A DNA stretch of 64,000 nucleotides from NCBI RefSeq assembly GCF_001908275.1, contig NZ_CP018620.1:6138001-6202000 (forward strand), read 5' to 3'. The first letter of the stretch is position 1; each line of letters opens with the position of its first letter. Both the position numbers and the translations under genes were made by a program. This stretch comes from Paenibacillus xylanexedens. GTDB lineage: Bacteria; Bacillota; Bacilli; Paenibacillales; Paenibacillaceae. Shown piece by piece: positions 35,916 to 44,768 of the stretch. Below the pieces are notes generated by a model, which worked only from the letters and a program-made list of their open reading frames with translations, did no database searches and had not been told where the DNA came from.

Positions 35916-36905
35916 CTAGTTTTTTCCGTAGCCGTCAGAACGTGATTGGTGCCAGCTCCAAGCGCTTTGAATGACATCTTCCAGATTGGTCCATTTCGGG
36001 TTCCAGCCCAGGACAGATCTCGCTTTTGCAGATGAAGCTACCAGCACAGCCGGGTCACCTGCACGACGTGGCTCCTGTACAACCGGGATATCCAGGCCAG
36101 TCACTTTTTTAGCTGTTTCAATCACTTGTTTTACAGAGAATCCTGTGCCGTTACCCAGGTTGAACACATTACTGTTCTCAGCTTTGCGAAGATAATCTAC
36201 TGCACGCAGATGTGCATCAGCCAAGTCGCTCACGTGGATATAGTCACGGATACATGTTCCATCTTCTGTTGCATAGTCGTCACCAAACACTGCGATGTGT
36301 GGACGTTGTTTCAAAGCCGTTTGCAGAACGAGTGGAATCAGATGACTCTCTGGTTGGTGATCTTCACCAATTTTGCCGCTCTCATGAGCACCGGCTGCAT
36401 TGAAGTAACGCAGGGAAACGTATTTGATATCCTGAACTTTATCGAACCATGACATCATGCGCTCCATCATCAGCTTTGTTTCGCCGTATACGTTGGTTGG
36501 TTCTGTACGATCACTCTCTTCGATTGGCACTTTCTCAGGCTCACCGTAGGTAGCTGCTGTAGAAGAGAAGACGATGCGGCGTACGTTCGCTGCATTCATC
36601 GCTTCCAACAGACAGAGTGTACCAAACACGTTGTTGTCATAATATTTAACCGGGTCTTTCATACTCTCGCCTACGAGTGAGTTGGCTGCAAAGTGAATGA
36701 CTGCATCGATTGAATTCTCAGCGAACAGCTTCGCCAGAATTTCTTTGTCACGCAGATCCCCTTCATACAACTTACCGCCGAGCAACGCTTCACGATGCCC
36801 TGTCTGCAAGTTATCCAGTACAACAACCTCTTCTCCACGTTCCAACAATGCTGCTACCGTATGAGATCCAATATACCCTGCTCCACCTGTCACCAAAATT
36901 GCCAT
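35916..36905 (-). CDS. galE: UDP-glucose 4-epimerase
   Basis: GalE interconverts UDP-galactose and UDP-glucose with bound NAD+. This 329-residue short-chain dehydrogenase family protein has the N-terminal Rossmann motif VTGGAGYIGSHT, the catalytic YxxxK (VYGETK) and the SSTAATYG segment. It starts 1 bp after the galK stop and lies 15 bp upstream of galT, so the three are clearly one operon. Besides galactose use it can supply UDP-galactose for surface polymers. Confidence 0.97.
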   Translation of the reverse strand: MAILVTGGAGYIGSHTVAALLERGEEVVVLDNLQTGHREALLGGKLYEGDLRDKEILAKLFAENSIDAVIHFAANSLVGESMKDPVKYYDNNVFGTLCLLEAMNAANVRRIVFSSTAATYGEPEKVPIEESDRTEPTNVYGETKLMMERMMSWFDKVQDIKYVSLRYFNAAGAHESGKIGEDHQPESHLIPLVLQTALKQRPHIAVFGDDYATEDGTCIRDYIHVSDLADAHLRAVDYLRKAENSNVFNLGNGTGFSVKQVIETAKKVTGLDIPVVQEPRRAGDPAVLVASSAKARSVLGWNPKWTNLEDVIQSAWSWHQSRSDGYGKN

Positions 36906-36906
36906 T

Positions 36907-38088
36907 TTACTTCGCCTCCTTCAATTCTTTAACACCGTCGCCTACACCGCATACATAGAAATCACCTTTTAGACGGGTACGCGCTTCATATGCAGCGCCC
37001 ACTTCACTTACAAAACGCTCGACATCATCTTCATGCACAAGTGATACGGTACAACCGCCAAATCCTGCGCCAGTCATCCGAGCACCAAGCGTGCCTGGAA
37101 TCCGCTGAGCTTCTTCAACCATAACGTCCAGCTCATCACAGCTTACTTCGTACAAGTCACGAAGCGATTCATGAGAAGCGTTCATCAGCTTGCCGAAGGT
37201 TTCCAGATCGTTACCCTGCAATGCTTCGACCGATGCGAGCACACGCGCGTTCTCTTCCACAACATGTTGTGCACGCTGTCTTACTTTCTCATCCTTGATC
37301 TGATCTTGTAGTGTTACGAACTGCTCTGGCGTCAATTGAGCCAGGTAATTCAGTGCAGGCAGCTGTTCCTTCAAGATGGCAAGTGCCTGCTCGCATTGGG
37401 AGCGACGTTCATTGTAAGCCGAATCCACCAGACCCCGGCGTTTGTTCGTGTTACCGATGACCAATTTGTAGGAGCCTGTACGGAAAGGAACCTTTTCGTA
37501 CTCCAGTGTGTCACACATCAGCAGAATCGCGTGATCCTGAGCACCGTTTGCGACAGCGAACTGATCCATGATTCCACAGTTGACGCCTACGAACTCATTT
37601 TCCGCTTTCTGGGACAAAAGCGCCAGTTGAACCGTATCAATATCCGACACACCCTCCAGAGACTGAATCGCAAATCCGGTGAGTACCTCCAGAGATGCAG
37701 ATGATGAAAGTCCTGCCCCGTTCGGAATCTCCCCGTGGTACAGGAAGTCATACCCTTTTGTTACATTCACGCCTTTGCCTTGCAATTCAACCATGACACC
37801 AACAGGATAGTCGGTCCATTCTCCGGTTTTTTCCTTACCGATGGAGGAAGTGTCTAGTACCCCTTCATAAAACATATTCGTGGAAGCTAGTTGCAACTTG
37901 TTGTCCTGACGCTCACGAATGATCAATGTTGTTCCGAATTCAAGTGCTGCCGGAAGCACGTATCCACCATTATAATCAATGTGCTCACCGATCAGATTCA
38001 CGCGCCCAGGGGCATGAAATACACGGATGTCCGCTCCACTCTCTCCGTACTTCTCAATAAACTTTTGTTTCAATTCAGTTACGTTCAC
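36907..38088 (-). CDS. galK: Galactokinase
   Basis: GalK phosphorylates galactose to galactose 1-phosphate with ATP. The 393-residue GHMP kinase has the galactose signature GRVNLIGEHIDYNGGYVLP, the ATP-binding GAGLSSSASLEV and the C-terminal GARMTGAGFGGCTVSLV. The start is GTG 38088, eight bp after GAGGTG. It is the first gene of galK-galE-galT and diverges from an AraC-type regulator; a good promoter lies at 38131-38159. Confidence 0.97.
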   Translation of the reverse strand: MNVTELKQKFIEKYGESGADIRVFHAPGRVNLIGEHIDYNGGYVLPAALEFGTTLIIRERQDNKLQLASTNMFYEGVLDTSSIGKEKTGEWTDYPVGVMVELQGKGVNVTKGYDFLYHGEIPNGAGLSSSASLEVLTGFAIQSLEGVSDIDTVQLALLSQKAENEFVGVNCGIMDQFAVANGAQDHAILLMCDTLEYEKVPFRTGSYKLVIGNTNKRRGLVDSAYNERRSQCEQALAILKEQLPALNYLAQLTPEQFVTLQDQIKDEKVRQRAQHVVEENARVLASVEALQGNDLETFGKLMNASHESLRDLYEVSCDELDVMVEEAQRIPGTLGARMTGAGFGGCTVSLVHEDDVERFVSEVGAAYEARTRLKGDFYVCGVGDGVKELKEAK

Positions 38089-38130
38089 TGCTGATGCACC
38101 TCGCCTCGTTGTTGTGGTTTTCTTAATGTT

Positions 38131-38159
38131 ATTATATAAGAAAGCGGTGCCTCTTGTAA
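38131..38159 (-). promoter_or_regulatory. Promoter of the galKET operon
   Basis: On the minus strand TTACAA (38154-38159), 17 bp, then TATAAT (38131-38136). It lies 43 bp upstream of galK within the 150-bp region shared with the divergent AraC-type gene. Facing the other way, a TATAAT at about 38204 may serve that regulator. Confidence 0.6.
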
Positions 38160-38241
38160 TGCAACCATGTGTGTTTCATATGGATAAATGTGACCTTAAG
38201 GCGTATAATGATCGGAGCATCCCGGAAAGAAGGAAACGACC

Positions 38242-39216
38242 ATGTCAGATCAATCCAACCCCAAGAAAGAATCCCTTGCATCTTCTAACGAAAAAATACA
38301 GGAATCACCTTCCGGTAAAAGCGGAGCACTCAGTTATTCAGTTGCCTCCAATCCGGTCTATTACGAACAAGGCGCACTGCATGTCCTGTTTGCCGGAGCA
38401 AGCCAGACCCTTCCGGGTCATGCCGTCGGACCCAAACTGTTTGATTATTATCTGCTGCACTATGTAGAAAAAGGGGCGGGTACGTTCCGTACCGAACTGC
38501 ACACCTACGATTTATCCGCAGGTGATTGTTTCCTCATTCATCCCGGGCAACTGGTGAGCTACCAATCCCATGCCCGCAACCCATGGCAATACCGCTGGAT
38601 CGCCTTCACAGGCAGCCAGGCTGCCCAGCATGCCGAGGAGGCTGGATTCCGCCCGGAGAAGTCCGTTTTTCATGCTGGACCATCCTGTGGAATATCCGAT
38701 TGGCTATCCGTGATGCAGGATGCTTTTGCGGAGCGCAAAGAAAGCTCCCATTTCACATCACTGGGTACGTTATATATGATTCTAGCCGAAGCACAGAATC
38801 ACCTTTCGCAGGGTCAAACCTTAATTCCCGGTGAATCCTCCATCCGACGTACGGTGAAACAGATGATTCAATATATGTCTACCCAATATGCCTACCCTGT
38901 CTCCATTGAACAAATGTCTGCGAGTCTTGGATACAACCGCGCGTATTTATCCCGTATTTTCAAACAGGAAACTGGACTTTCCCCAGTCACCTATCTGCTA
39001 AAACTACGGATCGACAAGTCGCGCCAACTCCTGAGAGAACGCCCGGATCTGTCCATCGAACAGGTATCTGCATCGGTTGGACTGCCAGACGCGCTATATT
39101 TCTCCAAACAGTTCAAACGATTTCACGGTGAAGCGCCTAGCTTGTATCGAGAGAAAATACTGTCCCGCCCACTAAACCAGGGGTTACAGAAGAATGCTCA
39201 ACAAAACAAACGGTAA
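38242..39216 (+). CDS. AraC-family transcriptional regulator divergent from galK
   Basis: A 324-residue one-component regulator: an N-terminal cupin-type AraC ligand-binding domain (about 50-190, with LLHYVEKGAGTF and GDCFLIHPGQLVSYQSHARNP split around the sugar pocket) and two C-terminal helix-turn-helix motifs (about 215-315: IEQMSASLGYNRAYLSRIFK and IEQVSASVGLPDALYFSKQF). Its divergent position by galKET makes it the probable galactose- or galactoside-responsive activator, but the ligand cannot be read from sequence. An extra 35 N-terminal residues, Ser/Lys-rich, precede the cupin. It ends before a bidirectional terminator. Confidence 0.9.
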   Translation: MSDQSNPKKESLASSNEKIQESPSGKSGALSYSVASNPVYYEQGALHVLFAGASQTLPGHAVGPKLFDYYLLHYVEKGAGTFRTELHTYDLSAGDCFLIHPGQLVSYQSHARNPWQYRWIAFTGSQAAQHAEEAGFRPEKSVFHAGPSCGISDWLSVMQDAFAERKESSHFTSLGTLYMILAEAQNHLSQGQTLIPGESSIRRTVKQMIQYMSTQYAYPVSIEQMSASLGYNRAYLSRIFKQETGLSPVTYLLKLRIDKSRQLLRERPDLSIEQVSASVGLPDALYFSKQFKRFHGEAPSLYREKILSRPLNQGLQKNAQQNKR

Positions 39217-39245
39217 GCAACTTAACGGACGGAACCACGTAAGAC

Positions 39246-39288
39246 AAAAAAAGGTGCATTCCGCCATTATGGCTAAGATGCACCTTTT
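39246..39288. terminator. Convergent terminator between AraC gene and aldo/keto reductase
   Basis: AAAGGTGCAT and ATGCACCTTT flank a short loop, with A/T runs on both sides, so it can end transcripts from both directions. Confidence 0.85.
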
Positions 39289-39312
39289 GCACTTTATTTA
39301 TTTGTCATCAGG

Positions 39313-40305
39313 CTACGGAGACAGGATGGATTCAATCCGTTCCAATTCCTCTGTAGAGAAATCCAGCTGACTGAGTGCAGCCACATTCTCTTCAATCTGG
39401 GAAGGACGACTTGCGCCAATCAGCGCAGAAGTTACCCTGCCATTACGCAGCACCCAGGAGAGTGAAAATTGGGCCAAACTCTGACCACGGGCTGCTGCAA
39501 TCTGGTTCAGCGCACGCACTTTGCGGAGCGTCTCTGGAGAGATGTTGTTTTCATTCAGGAATACCGACGGTCCTTTGGCACGTGAGTCTTCCGGGATACC
39601 ATTCAAGTATTTGTTCGTGAGCACACCTTGTGCCAATGGACAGAATGCAATACTGCCTGTTCCATACTCATCCAGCACGTCCTGCAAACCATCTTCAATC
39701 CAGCGGTCCAGCAGCGAGTATTTCGGTTGATGGATTAACAGAGGCGTACCCAGACCTTTCAGAATTTCGGCAGCCTGTCTTGTCTGCTCTGCGGGATAGT
39801 TGGATATCCCCACATAAAGGGCTTTGCCCGAGCGAACAATATGATCCAGTGCCATCATCGTTTCTTCCAAAGGTGTTTCGGGATCATAACGATGTGAATA
39901 GAAAATATCTACATAATCCAGGCCCATACGCTTCAAGCTCTGATTCAAACTGGATACCAGATTTTTGCGTGAACCCCACTCGCCATACGGTCCGGGCCAC
40001 ATATAATACCCCGCTTTGGTGGAGATCACCAGTTCATCACGATAAGGTTTCAGATCCTGGGCCAGTACCTGTCCAAATAACTGCTCTGCCGAACCTGCCG
40101 GTGGGCCATAGTTGTTGGCAAGATCAAAATGTGTAATACCCAGATCAAATGATCGGGTAATCATATTACGACCATTCTCAGCGTTATTGATACCGCCAAA
40201 ATTATGCCACAGCCCCAGTGAAATCGCTGGCAGTTTCAAACCTGAACGTCCAACGCGGTTATATTTCATCGTTTCATAGCGAGTATCGCTTGCTACGTAG
40301 ACCAT
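39313..40305 (-). CDS. Aldo/keto reductase, YghZ/Kv-beta-like
   Basis: An NADPH-dependent reductase of 330 residues with the AKR TIM-barrel. Catalytic residues lie in FDLANNYGPP (Asp, Tyr), VISTKAGYYMWPGPYG (Lys) and FYSHRYDPETP (His). The N-terminal RSGLKLPAISLGLWHNFG is close to E. coli YghZ, which reduces L-glyceraldehyde 3-phosphate and methylglyoxal; that substrate is likely but not proven. It lies about 80 bp after the sirtuin gene on the same strand with an own terminator at its end. A role in aldehyde detoxification fits the sugar-acid degrading genes nearby. Confidence 0.92.
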   Translation of the reverse strand: MVYVASDTRYETMKYNRVGRSGLKLPAISLGLWHNFGGINNAENGRNMITRSFDLGITHFDLANNYGPPAGSAEQLFGQVLAQDLKPYRDELVISTKAGYYMWPGPYGEWGSRKNLVSSLNQSLKRMGLDYVDIFYSHRYDPETPLEETMMALDHIVRSGKALYVGISNYPAEQTRQAAEILKGLGTPLLIHQPKYSLLDRWIEDGLQDVLDEYGTGSIAFCPLAQGVLTNKYLNGIPEDSRAKGPSVFLNENNISPETLRKVRALNQIAAARGQSLAQFSLSWVLRNGRVTSALIGASRPSQIEENVAALSQLDFSTEELERIESILSP

Positions 40306-40383
40306 TATGAATCCCTTCTTTCCCCAGGTTCCGCCTCTTGTATCCGGTCTATACCGGAGAATGCGGTTATTCAGTCCATACGT

Positions 40384-41124
40384 TCAACCAAGAAGCTGGT
40401 CCACATTATTCATTACCTCACCAATCGGCTCTGTAATCAGCAAATCAGCCCTGCTGTCGTAAGCGGTAGGTGTAGCGTTGAGCAGAACGGTATGTTTTCC
40501 CTGAAAATACGTAATTAACTGGGCCGCCGGATATACCGTCAGTGACGTGCCTCCCACGAGTAACAGATCTGCAGAAGACAGTGCATCAATGGAACGATAC
40601 AATGTCGTCTGATCCAGCTCCTCTTCGTACAGCACCACATCCGGTTTGATCACACCACCACATGTGTTACAGCGAGGCACGGTATCTTGGGACTGTATAA
40701 TATCATTCAGCGTATAGAACTGCTTGCAATCCATGCAGGCATTACGATGAATTGAACCGTGAAGTTCAAAAACATTGCTACTACCTGCCTTCTGATGTAG
40801 TCCGTCGATATTTTGCGTGATCACTGCCTGAAGCTTTCCCGCCTGCTCCAGACGGGCCAATAGTCGATGACACCCATTCGGTTCCGCATCTGGATGAAGC
40901 ATTTTTCCACGATAAAAATCATAAAAAATATCAGCATGTTGATCAAAAAAATGCCGGCTTAATAACTCTTCCGGTGGATAAGGCGAATGCTGCTCCGTCT
41001 GATACAGACCCGCAGCCGAGCGGAAGTCGGGAATCCCGCTTTCCGTTGAAGTCCCGGCCCCTCCGAAAAAAACAATCCGGGAGCTCTCCTGAATCCAGGC
41101 AGCCAGTTGTTCTGTTGCGTTCAT
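40384..41124 (-). CDS. Sirtuin-type NAD-dependent protein deacetylase
   Basis: Sirtuins remove acyl groups from lysines, consuming NAD+. The protein (246 residues from ATG 41124, chosen for AAAGGAGGAGAG upstream) has the NAD-binding FFGGAGTSTESGIPDFR and TQNIDGLHQKAG, the catalytic histidine in ELHGSIHRN, and a four-cysteine zinc site (CMDC and CNTC). Acetyl-CoA synthetase is a common target in Bacillota, but nothing here shows it. It lies 42 bp after the HAD gene, likely in one unit with it and the alpha/beta hydrolase. Confidence 0.94.
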   Translation of the reverse strand: MNATEQLAAWIQESSRIVFFGGAGTSTESGIPDFRSAAGLYQTEQHSPYPPEELLSRHFFDQHADIFYDFYRGKMLHPDAEPNGCHRLLARLEQAGKLQAVITQNIDGLHQKAGSSNVFELHGSIHRNACMDCKQFYTLNDIIQSQDTVPRCNTCGGVIKPDVVLYEEELDQTTLYRSIDALSSADLLLVGGTSLTVYPAAQLITYFQGKHTVLLNATPTAYDSRADLLITEPIGEVMNNVDQLLG

Positions 41125-41166
41125 CCTCTCTCCTCCTTTTATATCGTTCAACCAAGCCAGGGTGAC

Positions 41167-41934
41167 TTATAAAATAATGCTTATCTCATTATAATGACGA
41201 ATAATGGCATGGGCATCAACCAGGTGAGATCCTTGATCTAACTGCGGACAGTAACCGAGCGTATAGGATACCTCTGCGTGCCGCCCCATCTGAATATCCC
41301 CATTGCTGTCTCCAATTACAACGGCCTCCGCAGGATCGATATGTAATTCACGGCAAGCCAAGAGTGCTGCTTCTCTATCCGGTTTGCCCTGGGTCACCCG
41401 ATCACAGCCCACAATGGATGTGAAAAAGGAACGAATCCCCATCCAATCCAGATGTGTTTCTGCTGCCGCTGTACTATCTGAAGTGACGACCGCCAGTGGT
41501 ATGTCTGCTGCCCTGCATTTCTGCAAGAATTCCAGCAATCCTGACATGGGTTCAGCGGATTTGCGCTCTCTTACCGATCTCATGGCTACACTTGAAAATT
41601 TGCGTATCGTTGTGATCGCTTCATTCCATGGTATGCCTGCTGCATATAGTTGCCCGGCAAGCAATCCCGTGCACTCATCCACAGTCGCAATGGCCAGCGG
41701 GCCTTGCGGATCATAGCCGACAATGTGACCTTCTGCATTATGAATGGTGCCTAAGACGTGCTCCCGTTCAACCGTAAATGAAGCTCCGAGTTCATTCATA
41801 CGTGATTGCAACTGATCCAGTAATGCCTCTGCCCACGGCCCCCATAGCTGGAGGAATTCCAGCAGTGTTCCATCTTTATCAAACAGGATACCTTTACATG
41901 GGATCTGCGCTCCATTCACTTGAAGCCTAGCCAT
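41167..41934 (-). CDS. HAD-superfamily hydrolase (phosphoglycolate phosphatase-like)
   Basis: The 255-residue protein has the four HAD motifs: FDKDGTLLE (motif I with the nucleophile Asp), VVTSD (II), KPDREA (III) and VIGDSNGDIQMG (IV), with a cap domain between I and II. It resembles phosphoglycolate phosphatases and related sugar-phosphate phosphatases; the substrate is not clear. Start ATG 41934 follows GGAGGTGG; an ATG at 41964 has no ribosome site. It sits between the alpha/beta hydrolase (33 bp) and the sirtuin (42 bp). Confidence 0.88.
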   Translation of the reverse strand: MARLQVNGAQIPCKGILFDKDGTLLEFLQLWGPWAEALLDQLQSRMNELGASFTVEREHVLGTIHNAEGHIVGYDPQGPLAIATVDECTGLLAGQLYAAGIPWNEAITTIRKFSSVAMRSVRERKSAEPMSGLLEFLQKCRAADIPLAVVTSDSTAAAETHLDWMGIRSFFTSIVGCDRVTQGKPDREAALLACRELHIDPAEAVVIGDSNGDIQMGRHAEVSYTLGYCPQLDQGSHLVDAHAIIRHYNEISIIL

Positions 41935-41967
41935 CCGTACCACCTCCGAAGATGAGTCTAGCAATAA

Positions 41968-42732
41968 TTACTTCATGGTACTTAACCAAGCCAGTACCGT
42001 CTTGACCGTCTGATTCAGCTGTTCTTCTCCACTCACTTCCGGCTCGCCATCTCCTTTTTGATGACCATAATCACCGAACTGGGCGTGGTTACCACCTTCA
42101 ATGGTGTAATATACCGTGTCTTCTGGAAGATACATCCGTCCACTCTGATACTTCGTAGCATTCACGACTTCATCTTTAGTACCCAGAATAGATAAAGCAG
42201 GTATTCCAAGTGACTTTACGCTTCCTTTTTCATCCGGGTAAGATGCCAAGAAGAATATCCCGTGAAGTGCATCAGCATGTGCGGCTACATAACGTGCAGC
42301 CATCGACCCGCCGAGAGAGTGTCCACCCATAACAAATTGTTCTTCTGGATATGCGGCCAGAATCTCATCTGCCAAGTTTGGCTTAAGCACTGCCAGGTTA
42401 ACTGGCATCTTGGCAATAATCGTGTGATGACCCGCAGCAGCCAGCTCATGCGCAAGTGGTGCATAACTTTCAGGTTTTACCAGTCCACCAGGGTAGAAAA
42501 GTACACTTTTCCCAGTCGGTTTATCTGGCACAAAATCAATCCAGTTCTCTTGTTCGCTCACGGTCACCTTATTGGCTGTTTCCATAGCTGTTTGGGCTGT
42601 TTCCTGTGGACCGTATGGTGTGAATAATTTCCACGCAACAAATCCACATCCAATGACAATGAGCGCCAGAAGTACGAGCAGGAATTTCCCAATGCCCCTC
42701 TTCTTGCGCCCTGTATTATACCGATTTCTCAA
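41968..42732 (-). CDS. Membrane-anchored alpha/beta hydrolase
   Basis: A 254-residue protein with one N-terminal membrane helix (about 15-35) behind a basic segment, followed by an extracytoplasmic alpha/beta hydrolase domain. The nucleophile elbow is GGHSLGGSMA, and the catalytic acid and histidine are probably in GTKDEVVN and EGGNHAQFGDYG. The family (abhydrolase 5) includes esterases of unknown substrate. Start is TTG 42732 with AAAGGTGAT upstream. It begins a likely three-gene unit with the HAD protein and the sirtuin. Confidence 0.85.
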   Translation of the reverse strand: MRNRYNTGRKKRGIGKFLLVLLALIVIGCGFVAWKLFTPYGPQETAQTAMETANKVTVSEQENWIDFVPDKPTGKSVLFYPGGLVKPESYAPLAHELAAAGHHTIIAKMPVNLAVLKPNLADEILAAYPEEQFVMGGHSLGGSMAARYVAAHADALHGIFFLASYPDEKGSVKSLGIPALSILGTKDEVVNATKYQSGRMYLPEDTVYYTIEGGNHAQFGDYGHQKGDGEPEVSGEEQLNQTVKTVLAWLSTMK

Positions 42733-42780
42733 CGTTAATCACCTTTCTTCACTTCCGCAGGTGCCGCGGCTCACAGAATT

Positions 42781-42805
42781 GGGAGCCTTTGTCTGTCAGG
42801 CTCCC
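42781..42805. terminator. Weak hairpin after eda
   Basis: GGGAGCCT and AGGCTCCC form a perfect 8-bp stem 22 bp after the eda stop codon, but no U-run follows on the minus strand, so termination may be partial and the genes downstream could be read through. Confidence 0.35.
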
Positions 42806-42826
42806 CTTCTACGAATTAAAAAAATA

Positions 42827-43492
42827 TTATTCAGCCTTGGCCTTGCGGTAAGCATCCATATATTGTTCCGCTTTGCGACGGACATGACTCAGGTCACCCG
42901 TCTTCACAGCTTCCGATGTCAAGTCGGAACCGATCCCTACAGCCACTGCTCCACCCTTGATCCAATCTCCCAGATTAGACAAGGATACCCCGCCAGTTGG
43001 CATAAAATTCGCCTGCGGCATAGGGCCCTTCATCGTTTTGATAATCGAAGGATCGTACAGATTACCCGGGAACAACTTCACAATGTCCACGCCGAGTTCC
43101 AATGCGCGTTGAACGTCAGCAATCGTCATCACACCCGGCAGAATCGGAATTCGATACAGGTTGCAGATCTGGACGGTATCCGGATTCAGGGAAGGTCCAA
43201 CGACAAACTCGGCACCCGACATGATGGCGGCTCTTGCCGTTTGCGGTTCGAGCACCGTTCCCGCACCAATAATCGCGAATTTCTCTGGATCTTGTGTGTT
43301 CCAATGATATACACGGCTTAATTTTTCAATGGCTTTGAGTGCACTGGGTACTGTCATCGTTATCTCGATAACTTTAATGCCACCCGCAATCGCTTGCTCG
43401 GCCATGGCAATGACTTGATCCGCAGAATCTGCACGCAGAACTGCCACAACCCCATTGTCCGTAATCTTTTGCAACAGCTGAAGCTTCTTCAT
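42827..43492 (-). CDS. eda: 2-dehydro-3-deoxyphosphogluconate (KDPG/KHG) aldolase
   Basis: It splits KDPG into pyruvate and glyceraldehyde 3-phosphate, the last step in uronic acid breakdown. The 221-residue class I aldolase has the conserved Glu in KVIEITMTVPSA, Arg-containing AVLRADSADQV, and the Schiff-base lysine in DIVKLFPGN. It follows kdgK by about 90 bp on the same strand, the typical pair for pectin- or galacturonate-derived KDG. Sugars freed by the family 105 hydrolase at 509-1621 would pass here. Confidence 0.95.
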   Translation of the reverse strand: MKKLQLLQKITDNGVVAVLRADSADQVIAMAEQAIAGGIKVIEITMTVPSALKAIEKLSRVYHWNTQDPEKFAIIGAGTVLEPQTARAAIMSGAEFVVGPSLNPDTVQICNLYRIPILPGVMTIADVQRALELGVDIVKLFPGNLYDPSIIKTMKGPMPQANFMPTGGVSLSNLGDWIKGGAVAVGIGSDLTSEAVKTGDLSHVRRKAEQYMDAYRKAKAE

Positions 43493-43580
43493 TTCATTCT
43501 CTCCCTTGTCAATGTGGTGGTTGTGTATACAAGCCTTACATTTAAGAACGAAGATGAGCCATATATGATCTCAGCAGCGA

Positions 43581-44546
43581 CTAGCGCTCAACATGGGCAA
43601 CGTTGTTCAGCTTGGCCTCGACCTGCTCCCACGTCGGGAGCGCCTCCCAATCGCCAACAGCCTGTATAACCATGGAACCGGTCAAATTGCCGAGACGGGT
43701 TGCTTCCTGCGGGGAGTATCCTTTTAACAAACCCGATAAAAATCCCGCGCAGAATCCATCTCCTGCACCTACCGTATCCAGAACATAATCCGCCTTAAAG
43801 TACGGAACTTCCGTTAGGGTACCATTCGCCAATACGTAGGTCAAATCAGGGCCACCCTTCACAATGCACACAGCATTCATGGCAGATAAACGCTCAAGTA
43901 CTTTTTGATCATTTTCTTCGTTATATAGAAGTTTCATCTCGTCCAGACCCGGTAAAAAGTAGTCCGCCAGTTCAGCTAAACGCAGTAAAACTGGACGGGC
44001 CTCTTCCGCAGACCATAGTTTGAGACGCAGATTTGGATCAAAGCTTACTTTCACCCCTGCCTGTTTGGCAATATGTATGGCAGCCTCTACGGTTGCAAGT
44101 CCGGACTGGCTTATCGCTGCCGTTATACCCGTAACATGCAATATCTTCGCCCCGGCAATATAGTCGGGATCCAGATCATCAGGTGTGATCGCACTTGCAG
44201 CAGATAGCTTCCTATAATAATGCACCGAGGCTTTCCCGGAAGCGTTCTCACGAATCATCAAACCAGTAGGCTCGTCATCACTTAAGCTTACCCGGGATAC
44301 ATCTACACCTTCACCGCGAATGGCTTTCAGAATCATACTGCCGATCGGATCATTGCCCAAGCGTCCAAACCAACCACTGGTATGCCCCAGGCGGGATACG
44401 CCGATAGCCAGATTGCTCTCAGCACCCCCGAAAGACTTGTCCAGTGTGGCTGCATATTCCAGCCCTCTTGTATCCTTGGCGGTCAGCAAACCCATACTTT
44501 CCCCAAACGTAATAATTTCCGGGCTTGGATAGGGACTCGTTGACAT
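43581..44546 (-). CDS. kdgK: 2-dehydro-3-deoxygluconokinase (KDG kinase)
   Basis: It phosphorylates KDG to KDPG with ATP. The 321-residue PfkB-family kinase starts with PEIITFGESMGLL, has the family-typical GGAESNLAIGVSRLG, and the C-terminal anion hole DTVGAGDGFCAGFLSG. It is the first gene of the kdgK-eda unit; a consensus-like promoter and a cre-like site lie upstream. Other PfkB sugar kinases are possible in principle, but the eda neighbour makes KDG the best assignment. Confidence 0.93.
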   Translation of the reverse strand: MSTSPYPSPEIITFGESMGLLTAKDTRGLEYAATLDKSFGGAESNLAIGVSRLGHTSGWFGRLGNDPIGSMILKAIRGEGVDVSRVSLSDDEPTGLMIRENASGKASVHYYRKLSAASAITPDDLDPDYIAGAKILHVTGITAAISQSGLATVEAAIHIAKQAGVKVSFDPNLRLKLWSAEEARPVLLRLAELADYFLPGLDEMKLLYNEENDQKVLERLSAMNAVCIVKGGPDLTYVLANGTLTEVPYFKADYVLDTVGAGDGFCAGFLSGLLKGYSPQEATRLGNLTGSMVIQAVGDWEALPTWEQVEAKLNNVAHVER

Positions 44547-44591
44547 GATTTCTTCCCTCCTTGTATTTACATTCCCTCATCTTCTTTTACT

Positions 44592-44620
44592 ATTGTCATC
44601 CTCTATGCAACCGTTGTCAA
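44592..44620 (-). promoter_or_regulatory. Promoter of kdgK-eda
   Basis: On the minus strand TTGACA (44615-44620), 17 bp, GACAAT (44592-44597), 46 bp upstream of the kdgK start. Confidence 0.6.
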
Positions 44621-44658
44621 TCCCGTTGCGTTCATTTTGTTGTCACAGCTTTGAGAAA

Positions 44659-44672
44659 AGATAACGCTTACC
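44659..44672. promoter_or_regulatory. cre-like site upstream of kdgK
   Basis: On the minus strand GGTAAGCGTTATCT matches the cre consensus except at the first and last positions. It lies about 40 bp upstream of the -35 box. Confidence 0.35.
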
Positions 44673-44768
44673 AATGTGAATTAAATCACAATAGATAATG
44701 TACATCCGTATTACCCTTATTACAGATGCAAATGACCTTGCAACTAGGGTCTATAAGGGGGCTACACC

